This document shows positions 44,664 to 53,646 of a DNA stretch of 64,000 nt, one piece after another. Positions within the stretch are counted from its first letter, which is position 1. Each line of letters begins with the position of its first letter. This DNA is from Mesostigma viride. Lineage: Eukaryota > Streptophyta > Mesostigmatophyceae > Mesostigmatales > Mesostigmataceae. The stretch spans positions 473,340-537,339 of the forward strand of contig RPFO01000313.1 in the NCBI GenBank assembly GCA_009746045.1, in the 5' to 3' direction. A program made the position numbers and the translations under genes. Under the pieces are notes generated by a model. It worked only from the letters and a program-made list of their open reading frames with translations, was not told the origin of the DNA and did no database searches.

Positions 44664-44687
44664 GGGGTCTCGCTGCAGCGAGACCCT
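44664..44687 (-). repeat. Palindrome upstream of leader intron
   Basis: GGGTCTCGCTGCAGCGAGAC with CC following: a perfect 22-base palindrome. Confidence 0.85.
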
Positions 44688-44814
44688 TACGTCAAAACAA
44701 AAACAGATCATATACGAGGGTGAGTGAAGAAAGCACCCTCCCATCATGCAAACATGAAAAGTCGACATTCGTACAGGGTCAGCTCACTTCCTTAGTGATT
44801 TCACTAATTCGGTA

Positions 44815-45122
44815 TATTAGTAATTCGATTGTACTAACGATTCGAGATTGCGATCCCGGGTCCGATCGGATACTCGTACTAATCTGTCGAATTTGGGGGG
44901 TTTCGACTTCAGTGACTTCAGTCATTAGTACGGCCCTGCTCCACTGAAAGTTATTGACCCGAGTCATTAGTGGAAGTAACGTACTAACCATTCGCATGAT
45001 TAGCACATTGAATGATGTCAGACTAACGAGCCGAATTCATTGTACTAATGAAGCAAATTCACACTAAAGAGGCGATTCTGGCACTAACGAAGTGATTCTG
45101 GCACTAACGAAGCGAACTCCAG
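44815..45122 (-). promoter_or_regulatory. Array of degenerate 20-bp repeats upstream of the broken gene
   Basis: Units near ACTAACGAAGCGAATTC begin at 45022, 45044, 45063, 45083 and 45103 (steps of 19-22 bp). Weaker copies lie further left to about 44815. The array is 0.4-0.7 kb upstream of the ATG. The regular two-helical-turn spacing would suit a row of protein-binding sites, but it may be simple duplication. Confidence 0.45.
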
Positions 45123-45656
45123 CGTCGCTAGCCTACATGCGTCCTTTCGTGCTGCGTGCAGCGATGGCCACCGCGAGCGAGTCCTTTTAAGGGGACAGGA
45201 CATGCCCGAATTTCTTGGCGCCGAAAAATTCGCCGTCCGAGGTGCCGTCCCTACTCTGAAAAGTGGGTGCACGGTGCGCGCACCCCTAGCGGAAGTGGCC
45301 ATGGTGACTGCGTTTAGGCGAAATTACCACATAGGGCAAGCGAAATGCACAATATCTACTCGAATGTTAAAGACGATGATTTTATGATGTTGGTTTGTGG
45401 CGGAAATCAGCTGGTTTACAATATCGCTGATGTTTTTGTATGCCATCGGCATGGGGGGTAATCTGAATTTTTTGGTCGCGCGGAATGAATGGAATTCATG
45501 ATAGCGGCAGTAAAATCGTAGTTTTGGTGGTTGTTCTGACCGTGAAGCAGGCATTAATATCGGCAGCATCGAAATCTTAACCGAGCGGGTGCTTTTTGCC
45601 ACATTTTCGGCCATTCTCGGTAAGTAATTGTTCATGCCTGCACAGTGCGTGTCTGA
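45123..45656. other. Intergenic, no recognisable gene
   Basis: The patch 45255-45305 (tgcacggtgcgcgcacc...gtggccatgg) resembles 8022-8062 inside hAT-1, so part may be a dispersed repeat. Nothing else is recognised. Confidence 0.4.
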
Positions 45657-45668
45657 CCTGTCCATGGA

Positions 45669-46104
45669 AGAATCGTGGTTCTCTGAACATAGTTTCTTTA
45701 TAGTGAGATGGAAGGGTAGCCGCTATAGCTAGGTTATTGGGTTCACGTGACATACCTTTTGAGGCCGGTGCGGCCTGATCCGGATCAGTCGTGGCCAAAG
45801 CTTTGGCCAGTTTTTCTTGGCCAGGTGGCAGGAGCTACGTTGAGATATAAACCTGCCACTGTCTAGTTTTCTTGGCTCATGGCGTAGTGATTAACTAGAT
45901 CTAGATTCTTTCTCTCACGCAATATGTGACCTAATAGCCCCGGCAGCCTTACGTAAGCTGCCGGCAATTAGAACGCCACATTGCGTCATTTGTTCAGACG
46001 CAACATTTGCGTGGCGAAAAAATGCCGTCCGGGCCAAGGCCGCATGACACGCAAAAAAGGACAAAAACAAACCCACCTAGCTAAGGTCGGCCTCTTTTCT
46101 TTTC
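45669..46104 (+). repeat. YR1 repeat A1
   Basis: 436 bp starting AGAATCGTGG. Identical as far as I compared to 50573-51008 and nearly so to 53123-53559. It contains inverted repeats such as CCGGCAGCCTTACGTAAGCT and probably holds the promoter. Confidence 0.9.
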
Positions 46105-46191
46105 ACGAGGGCGGCGACAGCAAGCCAGGGGAAACGAACCTCTGGTTTGACGAACCTGTACTGTCGGAGCCATTTTTGGCCCTGAGCAGCA

Positions 46192-49100
46192 ATGCCGAAG
46201 GGGCGCAAAGCTACAGGAGGGCAGGCAGCGCGCGGGGAGGACGGGACGCCCACACCGCGGGCTGCTGCCGCCAGTCACGCGCCAGTCGCCTTCAGCGCCA
46301 AAAAGAAGCAGCTCGCCACTCTGCTCGCCAAGTGCATCAGCCCCGCAGAGGCGGTGGGGGCAGTCGAGCAGGTCTTCGGTGCCGAGGACTGGGTGACGGA
46401 CGCCAGCTCGTGGAGCTCGAGCCAGCTGAAGTCTGTCGTGCAGTTGCTGGCCGATCACGTTGATGTTGGCGACGTGTTGGACGCACGTGACCCAAACGGA
46501 ACGTTGGTGGCAAAACTGCTGGCCGTGGCAGATCTCGCGGCGGACGAGGAGGAGGATCAGGCGCTGCCACCAACGACACCTGCGCAGCGAAAAATGGCCA
46601 AGCCGAAAGGCGCGGCCAAGGTTTCGGCAGGTGGGGGGGCTGTCGGAAAGGAAATGAGGGCGAGGTTGGCGACATTCGTTGGGGCACCTCCGGAAACCGA
46701 AAATCAGGACGACGAGGAGGACGAGGAGGGGGAGGTCGCAGCCGAGAAATTCATGCAAGGTTTGAAGGCAGCGCTGGGAGGAATGGAGGGGGCGGGAAGC
46801 CACTTCAAGGCCTCGAAAGGGGTGGCGCTGCCAAGCCGAGCCAAGAGCGTGAAATATCGGGTTTCGGAGCGGGTGCTGCCGGGGGTGTTGGAGGACGCCA
46901 GCGACAATGGGATGGGAATCCGGTCGTGGGTCATGACGGTAAAGCCTGGAAATTGGCGGAACATGGAGAACAGGAAAATTGTCATGAACATTGCATTGGC
47001 CATGGACACCCTTCTCAAGGAGCTGGGCTCAGCAGCCGGGGAGCTTGTGGGCATGGAGTACCTAATGAGGGTGGTGGCGGCCTTGCTGCAGGTGGAGGGC
47101 AAGGAGGGGGGGGTGGAAGGTGGCCAGCCACCTCCTGCCATTGGGGGAGGAGGCTGCACTGTCAGCCACCCCGGCTGTCAAGGCAGCTCTCCAAACTGCC
47201 ATCCTCTTGGACAAGCTCAGCAAGGCTCAACAAGTAGGGAAATAGAATCCCAGCGGGACCGCTCCCTTTTCCCGCTGCCATACCCACTTAGGCCAGCGTA
47301 CACCGCGTGGGGCAGGGTGAGATCGGCACGCCGGCGACAGCGTGCCACGCGCCGCCACCGCGAGTACACACTGCAATGCAAGGTAGTGCGTTGGCTTAAT
47401 TGGCTGTGGGGAGGGGGGCAAGACCCTCCTCCTAACCCTAGAGGGGCGTGCTCTAAGGGGAGGGAGGAGGCCCTTGCGAGGGTCAAGAGGCACTGCACCT
47501 GGCACAGTCGCCGCGTAGGGGGCGTTGCGACAGGCCAGGAGCAAGAAGGTGCTGATGCAATATATGGGAAGCAGAATAAGTATGAACAACTGCGCGCGGA
47601 CGCGGTGAGTCTACCAAAGGCGGAGGTGGCGGGGAAGGCACGGCTGCTCGACCTGTTGGCTATGCGGCCGAGCTGGCGGGAGATATATGCCAGCGAAGAG
47701 AACTGCATCAAGCCAGCGGTCGTGGCGAGCGCAAAGTATTGGAATGTGCCCAAGCCCAGCCGGGGATGCTCCATGGCTGAATGGGGCAAGCTCATGAGCC
47801 GGGCAGCGGGCGTGGGCATGGTGGCGTTCCGGGAGAGGCGGCCCAAGTGGGTGGATGGCTGCTTTGGAGTGGCCAAGGGGGTGGGTGAGCTTCGGTTCAT
47901 CGTCAACAGGAAGCTGGGCAACCTGCTGTGGGTGGACCCCCCCAAGATCCTGCTACCCCACCTGGGCATCCTCGTGGAGGTCTACATCAAAGGCTGGTGC
48001 TACTGCGCCAAGAGCGACCTCGTGTCATACTACTATTCCATCGAGGTGCCCGAGTGGTGGTGGGACTACCAAGGGCTTCCTAGTGTGTGGTCGACTAGCG
48101 TAGGTCTGGCAGGGCCCAGGCGGAAGGTGTGGCCCGTGCTCAAGGTGCTGGCCATGGGACATTCCCATGCGGTGGCGCTGGGGGAGGCCATCCATGAGAT
48201 GGTGCTCTACATGACCGGTGCCCTGGATCCGAGGCGCCAGGTCAACTACCTCTCAAGCGCAGGTGAGCTCACCTTGGTGCGCGACGAGTGTGGCCAGCCA
48301 CTGCGCTTGGCCATCGAGTACAAGGAGGAGCGCGCCGGGGAGCTTCAGATTGACCTGGAAAACCCCCCTGCCCCCATGCTGTCCATCACCATTGATGACT
48401 TGGTGGCCAGCAACGGGCGGACCTGCGAGGCGGTGAACCAGCTCATCACGCGCGCTATTGAGGAAGGCTACCTCCCTAACAACCTTGTGCCGTCTAAGGA
48501 GAAGACTAAGATGGCGAGCCTGGAAGGGGACGAGCTAGAAGCCCTAGGGGTGGTGCACCGACGGAACGGCGTGCTGGAACCAACGGTCAAGCAGCTCAAC
48601 CTTGTGATCGCCCACACGCAGGCTATACTCACTCGAGGCCGAGCTACGGCCGAGGGGCTGGCTGCCGTCTTGGGGCGGTGGTTGTGGCTGCAGATGTTAA
48701 GCCGCAGCTGCTTGTCCATTTGGCAGCAATGTTTCAAATTCATCAGCCTGCAAGGGTGGGGGCAGCGATCCTGGGTGCTGTGGGCCGGGGTGCGGGAGGA
48801 GTTAGAGTGTGCCCTGGCCTTGGCTCCCATGCTAAGGGTTGACCGAAGCGCACCTTTGGCCCGTGAGGTGGTTGCATCTGACGCGTCCACCTACGGGCAA
48901 GGTGTCGTGTACGCAACCATGGAGCCGGGCGATGTGACGGAGCTGGCGAGGGCACGAGAGGTGCGGGGGTACCCGACTTTGCTCATACCAAGTGAGGTGG
49001 CCTACGCTGGCCCTAGGCCACTGAGCGCGCGGGCGCAACAAGCAATCACTAGCCAGCAATGGCGGGTTGGGGTCCGGAGTCGTTGGCGGGATCCGGGGAT

Positions 49101-50367
49101 GCACATCAACGAGAAGGAGGTGCGGGCTGCAGTGAAGGGCGTGGAGAGGAGTGCGCGCAGCTTGGCAAACCGAGGCAAGCGGGTGGTGAGGTTGGTGGAC
49201 TCCACCGCGGCGTTGGGCTGCTTGGCTAAGGGGCGGTCCTCATCCCACAAGCTCAACAAGCAGTGCCGCCGCTTGTGCGCGCTGACCCTCGCCACGGGGA
49301 GTCGTTCCCAGTGGGTGTGGACGCCGAGTGCACTTCAACCAGCCGATGGCGTTTCTCGCGGCCAATCCATGGCGACTTTCTTGGCAGGCTGGGTGCGCGA
49401 CCTGACCGCGGAAGGCATCCATCCTAACCCGGGGCCCCCTGCACCTGTTAGCTACCTTCCATTGCTAGAGGGGAAAGTAAAGCCGGCTACTTTGCTGGCC
49501 TACCGTCGTGGTCTTGATTCCCTCTTGACTTGGTGGGAGGCTGGTGGGCGGGCGGACGGGTCATCGTCACGAGCTGACACCCTTGAGGAGACATTTTGTG
49601 CGTATGTCGCCTGGGCTCATTTTCGGGGGTACAGCCGCCAAGTGTGTGTCAATGCCTTGATGGGGTTGCAACTTTATTATCCCGGTATGGTGAAGCGGTG
49701 GGACTTGGCCCGTGGCGTCCTCGCTGGGTGGAAAACACTTGTGCCCCCCCGTGCCCCTCCTCCCATTCCATGGGAGGCGGCGTTTGCACTTGCCAGCACG
49801 ATGGTCATGCAAGGTCAGCGCCTTGCGGGCCTGCTGGTTGTCATCGTGTTCCGCCATTACCTGCGAATCTCGGAGGCGCTGAACCTCCGTGTTGGCCATG
49901 TGCGCCTCCAGCCTGACGTTCGGCTTGGGCCGGCTCAACGGGGCGCCCTACTGCTGAGGTCTACCAAGACCTCTAAGGGCAAGACTCAGTCAGTGGTGGT
50001 AGAAGATGTGATGTCTGAAACCATCCTCCGTCACTGCATCGCGGGTAAGCACGCTTGGGAGGCCGTGTTCCCTTTCACCTACCCGCAATTCCGGCGCATT
50101 TGGCAGGCTGCGAGTCAGGCCTTGGGGGTCGCCCAGATTTTCACCATTCACGGGCTGCGGCATGGAGGTGCCACTCACGATTTCCTCGCGGGTCGCAGCA
50201 TGGGGGACATCCAGGGCCGGGGGCGCTGGCTTAGCAGCTCCACGGTTGCCCATTATGTGGGCTTGCACCGCAGTTTGGAGGTGCAGCTGCCTGAGGTTAT
50301 TCTTCGGGCCATGGCCGCCTGCCCCCCTCGGGCCTGGCGGGCTATTTTGAAATTGCCCTCCACCTAA
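46192..50367 (+). CDS. YR1 polyprotein: Gag-like, reverse transcriptase, RNase H, tyrosine recombinase
   Basis: An open frame of 1391 codons. Residues 1-300 are a probable Gag, with acidic and Ala-rich segments. The DIRS-type RT includes LRFIVNRKLGNLLWVDPPK and LSITIDDLVA (catalytic DD at 735-736). RNase H has EVVASDASTYGQGVVYA, HINEKEVRAAVKG and RLVDSTAALGCL. An NPGP motif lies at 1079-1082 (AEGIHPNPGPP) between RNase H and recombinase. The recombinase has YLRISEALNL (Arg1225), IHGLRHGGATH (His1320, Arg1323), GRGRW and VAHYVGL (Tyr1355), the complete catalytic set. Residues about 305-470 look less protein-like. A G-rich run near 47096-47113 differs by one base from the second copy, so gag and pol may originally have been separate frames. 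Confidence 0.93.
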   Translation: MPKGRKATGGQAARGEDGTPTPRAAAASHAPVAFSAKKKQLATLLAKCISPAEAVGAVEQVFGAEDWVTDASSWSSSQLKSVVQLLADHVDVGDVLDARDPNGTLVAKLLAVADLAADEEEDQALPPTTPAQRKMAKPKGAAKVSAGGGAVGKEMRARLATFVGAPPETENQDDEEDEEGEVAAEKFMQGLKAALGGMEGAGSHFKASKGVALPSRAKSVKYRVSERVLPGVLEDASDNGMGIRSWVMTVKPGNWRNMENRKIVMNIALAMDTLLKELGSAAGELVGMEYLMRVVAALLQVEGKEGGVEGGQPPPAIGGGGCTVSHPGCQGSSPNCHPLGQAQQGSTSREIESQRDRSLFPLPYPLRPAYTAWGRVRSARRRQRATRRHREYTLQCKVVRWLNWLWGGGQDPPPNPRGACSKGREEALARVKRHCTWHSRRVGGVATGQEQEGADAIYGKQNKYEQLRADAVSLPKAEVAGKARLLDLLAMRPSWREIYASEENCIKPAVVASAKYWNVPKPSRGCSMAEWGKLMSRAAGVGMVAFRERRPKWVDGCFGVAKGVGELRFIVNRKLGNLLWVDPPKILLPHLGILVEVYIKGWCYCAKSDLVSYYYSIEVPEWWWDYQGLPSVWSTSVGLAGPRRKVWPVLKVLAMGHSHAVALGEAIHEMVLYMTGALDPRRQVNYLSSAGELTLVRDECGQPLRLAIEYKEERAGELQIDLENPPAPMLSITIDDLVASNGRTCEAVNQLITRAIEEGYLPNNLVPSKEKTKMASLEGDELEALGVVHRRNGVLEPTVKQLNLVIAHTQAILTRGRATAEGLAAVLGRWLWLQMLSRSCLSIWQQCFKFISLQGWGQRSWVLWAGVREELECALALAPMLRVDRSAPLAREVVASDASTYGQGVVYATMEPGDVTELARAREVRGYPTLLIPSEVAYAGPRPLSARAQQAITSQQWRVGVRSRWRDPGMHINEKEVRAAVKGVERSARSLANRGKRVVRLVDSTAALGCLAKGRSSSHKLNKQCRRLCALTLATGSRSQWVWTPSALQPADGVSRGQSMATFLAGWVRDLTAEGIHPNPGPPAPVSYLPLLEGKVKPATLLAYRRGLDSLLTWWEAGGRADGSSSRADTLEETFCAYVAWAHFRGYSRQVCVNALMGLQLYYPGMVKRWDLARGVLAGWKTLVPPRAPPPIPWEAAFALASTMVMQGQRLAGLLVVIVFRHYLRISEALNLRVGHVRLQPDVRLGPAQRGALLLRSTKTSKGKTQSVVVEDVMSETILRHCIAGKHAWEAVFPFTYPQFRRIWQAASQALGVAQIFTIHGLRHGGATHDFLAGRSMGDIQGRGRWLSSSTVAHYVGLHRSLEVQLPEVILRAMAACPPRAWRAILKLPST

Positions 50368-50439
50368 TTTGGTTGTTCATTTCTCTGTCATTATGCTAGG
50401 TTCTTTGCCCCTGGCATGGATCGCCAGGGAGGGATATAA

Positions 50440-50508
50440 GGGTAAGGCTAGCCTTTGCCAAGCAATAAGTGTTCCCATGAGCATCGGCGGCCGGGATGTG
50501 GCCTGCCT
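50440..50508 (+). repeat. YR1 repeat B1
   Basis: 69 bp, GGGTAAGGCTAGCC to GGCCTGCCT, the same as 51034-51102. It lies 72 bases after the ORF stop and is followed by AATAAA near 50535. Confidence 0.9.
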
Positions 50509-50572
50509 TTTGTATGTGCTCCACTCATTGTTTTAATAAAGAGTCTGGTTACCCTGGAGTTCCACGGTTAAT

Positions 50573-51008
50573 AGAATCGTGGTTCTCTGAACATAGTTTC
50601 TTTATAGTGAGATGGAAGGGTAGCCGCTATAGCTAGGTTATTGGGTTCACGTGACATACCTTTTGAGGCCGGTGCGGCCTGATCCGGATCAGTCGTGGCC
50701 AAAGCTTTGGCCAGTTTTTCTTGGCCAGGTGGCAGGAGCTACGTTGAGATATAAACCTGCCACTGTCTAGTTTTCTTGGCTCATGGCGTAGTGATTAACT
50801 AGATCTAGATTCTTTCTCTCACGCAATATGTGACCTAATAGCCCCGGCAGCCTTACGTAAGCTGCCGGCAATTAGAACGCCACATTGCGTCATTTGTTCA
50901 GACGCAACATTTGCGTGGCGAAAAAATGCCGTCCGGGCCAAGGCCGCATGACACGCAAAAAAGGACAAAAACAAACCCACCTAGCTAAGGTCGGCCTCTT
51001 TTCTTTTC
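50573..51008 (+). repeat. YR1 repeat A2
   Basis: Second copy of A, 64 bases after the B1 repeat. Its identity to A1 suggests both were copied from one template in the last round of replication. Confidence 0.9.
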
Positions 51009-51033
51009 CCGCCCACCCTCCCTGCGTGTTTGG

Positions 51034-51102
51034 GGGTAAGGCTAGCCTTTGCCAAGCAATAAGTGTTCCCATGAGCATCGGCGGCCGGGATGTGGCCTGC
51101 CT
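51034..51102 (+). repeat. YR1 repeat B2 (right end)
   Basis: Second copy of B, forming the right end of YR1, followed by the 16-bp flank. Confidence 0.88.
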
Positions 51103-52113
51103 GTCCATGGAAGAACGCCTGTTGTTGCGCGCCTGGGCGAGGGATTTCCGAGGGCAAGGTACAGATTTGTCGCGAATGTTATCTGCTATCAGTGCTTTCT
51201 TCTATGAGCTCATCGTTCGAAGCTTTTTGTGTTCTTTTTGGGCAGTTTCCGCCAGCTAGCTCGCCATGGCTTGCCGTTGTGTTGTCGAATACCTGGCAGC
51301 TTTAGATTGTTTTCGTTGATTTTGTGGTCAGGGCCGCTTCAGTCGCAGCCTATAGCTTCTCGGGAAGGTTTAAGGCATTTCATGAAACGTGTTCTGGCAA
51401 GGATGTTGTGCGTATGGACGCTTCTTGTTGTGTGAGAGTGACGCACCCTCTCTTCACAGCGGCATCACAGCGCTCATGCGCTGAAGGGCCGCCAATGGTT
51501 TCGTTGCATTTTATCGTGCAGGGATGGAAGTGTTATGGTGATGATAATATGGAGATATTGCATTTGTGTGACTCCACGTAGATAGCTGCCACTAATAGTT
51601 TATTTGAGCTTTCCCTTGTTATGATGATGTGACAAGACTACGATGTGCTGAGCCAACCATGGTTGACATGGTTGGCTGCATGCAAGCTATGCATACCATG
51701 ATCCTACTTGGTTCCTTGCCCTCCATAGTCCTGCTTGTTGCCCATGCCGGTTAGGGCAGTTTAGGAAGTGTTATAGTGTTGATGTGCTTGGTTGGCATCA
51801 ACCTTACACTCTAACATGGGAGAAACATAGAAAGTGCTGGTTCGGCATGTTAGTGCTACCATCATTATTGCTATGCACATAGATACAAACAAGGCTGGCC
51901 ACGATCGAGGGTGGTGAAGGCGTAAGAGGTGCGTGGCCACCCCATTGTACTTTCTAAACATATTCAGCATGGTTTTGGTGTCTCCTTGATTTTCTGCATG
52001 GTTTTGGTGCATGTTGGATGGCATATGAAGTGTCATTGTGCTTACCTGCTTACTTAGCGGTCCTTAGTTAGCGCCTTGTCAAGTGTCACATATGAAGCCC
52101 ATGAACCTGAGCA

Positions 52114-52460
52114 GTTCTTGTCACAATGACCCCCAACCTTGAGCATGCGTTGTTGTCAGCATGCAAGAACTAACTATATGTGCTTTGGTCAGTTTGCAGA
52201 TGTCTTTGATGAAGGAGGTGCTAGTGTGGCTAAATGGTTACTAAAACCTCCTTGTAGCGTCTTCGTGGGTGGCCGTCTTGGAATGGTGGTAACTTAATCA
52301 GTTCTTGTCAGAATGGCGTCAAACCTTTAACATAGGAGGTACCATATGTGCAGAGGATGGTAGCATGTGGTTTGGCCAGTTTTCACATGGCTTGGATGGA
52401 TAAAGATGTGTTAGTGTGGTTGAATAATAGCTAAAACCTCTGTGCAACTGCATGTGCAGG
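52114..52460. repeat. Diverged tandem duplication of about 184 bp
   Basis: Units start CAGTTCTTGTCACAATG (52114) and CAGTTCTTGTCAGAATG (about 52298). Both continue to 'tgctagtgtggctaaat' or 'tgttagtgtggttgaat' and 'ctaaaacctc'. Confidence 0.65.
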
Positions 52461-52733
52461 TTTTATGACGGGGAAATCACAGTCCTGGTCGATCAGACGA
52501 AGGATAAATACCTCAAGTCTTGGGTCGTGTACGCGTAAAACCCCTTTTCAAGCTCCTGCACGCATTCGGGGTTCTTTGAACGGAGTTTCTTCTATACGTG
52601 AATGCGGGAACAAGAGGCCGCTGGATGAGCGGCTTATAGGTCGTAGTGTTTTCTCGTAGCTGTTTGGCTAGAGCTTTTGTGATTAGTAGATGCAATATAG
52701 TGCATGGTTGAAAAATGAATTAAATAAAATGTG

Positions 52734-52864
52734 CGTTCCGCGCTTGGGTTGATTATACCCGGGCGGAACGGGGCGTGAGGTGCAGTGCCCCTGAAAAGAA
52801 CAAACTACGCATTATTTAATACTAGCCGTGCAGATTCGGGATATTCTACCCCCGGTCTGTACGG
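52734..52864. repeat. Two adjacent inverted repeats (hairpins)
   Basis: 52734-52770 has arms CGTTCCGCGCTTGGGT and ACCCGGGCGGAACG. 52826-52864 has arms CCGTGCAGATTCGGG and CCCCCGGTCTGTACGG. Both have AT-rich loops containing ATTATA or ATATTC. Role unknown. Confidence 0.6.
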
Positions 52865-53122
52865 TTAGCGTCTTACTAGCATCACTGAACATAAGGGTTT
52901 AATGACGTCAGTTAGCTAGGGATAAGGGAGGTTTTGCGACTAAAAGCCGCTCTGGCTAGTTTTGTCGGCCTCTTTCTTTGCTCCTTGTCGTTGCGGCGGC
53001 AGCCGCAGCTATGGGTGCTGCGGAGCAAAATCCCAAAAGCACTGGTTGCACCGGCCACTTGGCCAGTGGTGAGACTTCCAGTTGTTAACCGGCCAGGCGT
53101 AGTTCCTCGCCCGGTTAACTAA

Positions 53123-53559
53123 AAGAATCGTGGTTCTCTGAACATAGTTTCTTTATAGTGAGATGGAAGGGTAGCCGCTATAGCTAGGTTATTGGGTTCA
53201 CGTGACATACCTTTTGAGGCCGGTGCGGCCTGATCCGGATCAGTCGTGGCCAAGGCTTTGGCCAGTTTTTCTTGGCCAGGTGGCAGGAGCTACGTTGAGA
53301 TATAAACCTGCCACTGTCTAGGTTTCTTGGCTCATGGCGTAGTGATTAACTAGATCTAGATTCTTTCTCTCACGCAATATGTGACCTAATAGCCCCGGCA
53401 GCCTTACGTAAGCTGCCGGCAATTAGAACGCCACATTGCGTCATTTGTTCAGACGCAACATTTGCGTGGCAAAAAAATGCCGTCCGGGCCAAGGCCGCAT
53501 GACACGCAAAAAAGGACAAAAACAAACCCACCTAGCTAAGGTCGGCCTCTTTTCTTTTC
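53123..53559 (+). repeat. YR2 repeat A3
   Basis: Nearly identical to A1 and A2, with a few changes (for example CAAGGCTTTGG for CAAAGCTTTGG). Confidence 0.9.
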
Positions 53560-53646
53560 ACGAGGGCGGCGACAGCAAGCCAGGGGAAACGAACCTCTGG
53601 TTTGACGAACCTGTACTGTCGGAGCCATTTTTGGCCCTGAGCAGCA

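Larger units (their letters stand above)
44438..44700 (-). other. Leader region with an intron and two palindromes
   Basis: A GTAAGT donor near 44574 and the acceptor at 44438 enclose a 137-bp intron in the presumed 5' leader. Palindromes lie at 44528-44552 (in this intron) and 44664-44687 (upstream, perfect: GGGTCTCGCTGCAGCGAGAC). The two copies sit in similar surroundings (TTTTCGTGATGGGA and like), suggesting a local duplication of about 130 bp. Confidence 0.5.
45669..51102 (+). mobile_element. YR1: tyrosine-recombinase retrotransposon with split direct repeats
   Basis: Layout: A1 (45669-46104), ORF, B1 repeat (50440-50508), A2 (50573-51008), B2 repeat (51034-51102). This is the split-direct-repeat arrangement of PAT-like, Ngaro and Kangaroo elements. 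A1 and A2 (436 bp) look identical, and the two B repeats are each 69 bp. The single ORF encodes RT, RNase H and a tyrosine recombinase, with no integrase. The element is flanked by a 16-bp direct repeat, cctgtccatggaagaa (45657-45672 and 51100-51115), overlapping its ends. The open ORF and identical repeats suggest a recent insertion. Confidence 0.9.
51116..53122. other. Spacer between the two YR elements
   Basis: No recognisable gene. It holds a diverged tandem duplication (52114-52460), two hairpins (52734-52770 and 52826-52864) and, next to the second YR element, a 9-bp inverted repeat GTTAACCGG...CCGGTTAAC (about 53086-53119). A 64-codon frame at 52465-52659 has no known features. Confidence 0.5.

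Noticed and set aside
45981-46463. Small plus-strand frame overlapping the YR1 start
   Set aside because: It overlaps the large ORF in another frame and is not protein-like after the first 60 codons; it may be a chance frame, although A-repeat copies preserve its beginning.
46081-46803. Antisense 240-codon frame over the YR1 Gag region (also 53536-54258)
   Set aside because: It arises from GC-rich codons of the real YR ORF; composition is Arg/Pro/Leu-rich with no domain.
47217-47969. Antisense 250-codon frame over YR1 (also 63160-63912)
   Set aside because: It lies opposite the start of the confirmed RT frame and has no features of its own.
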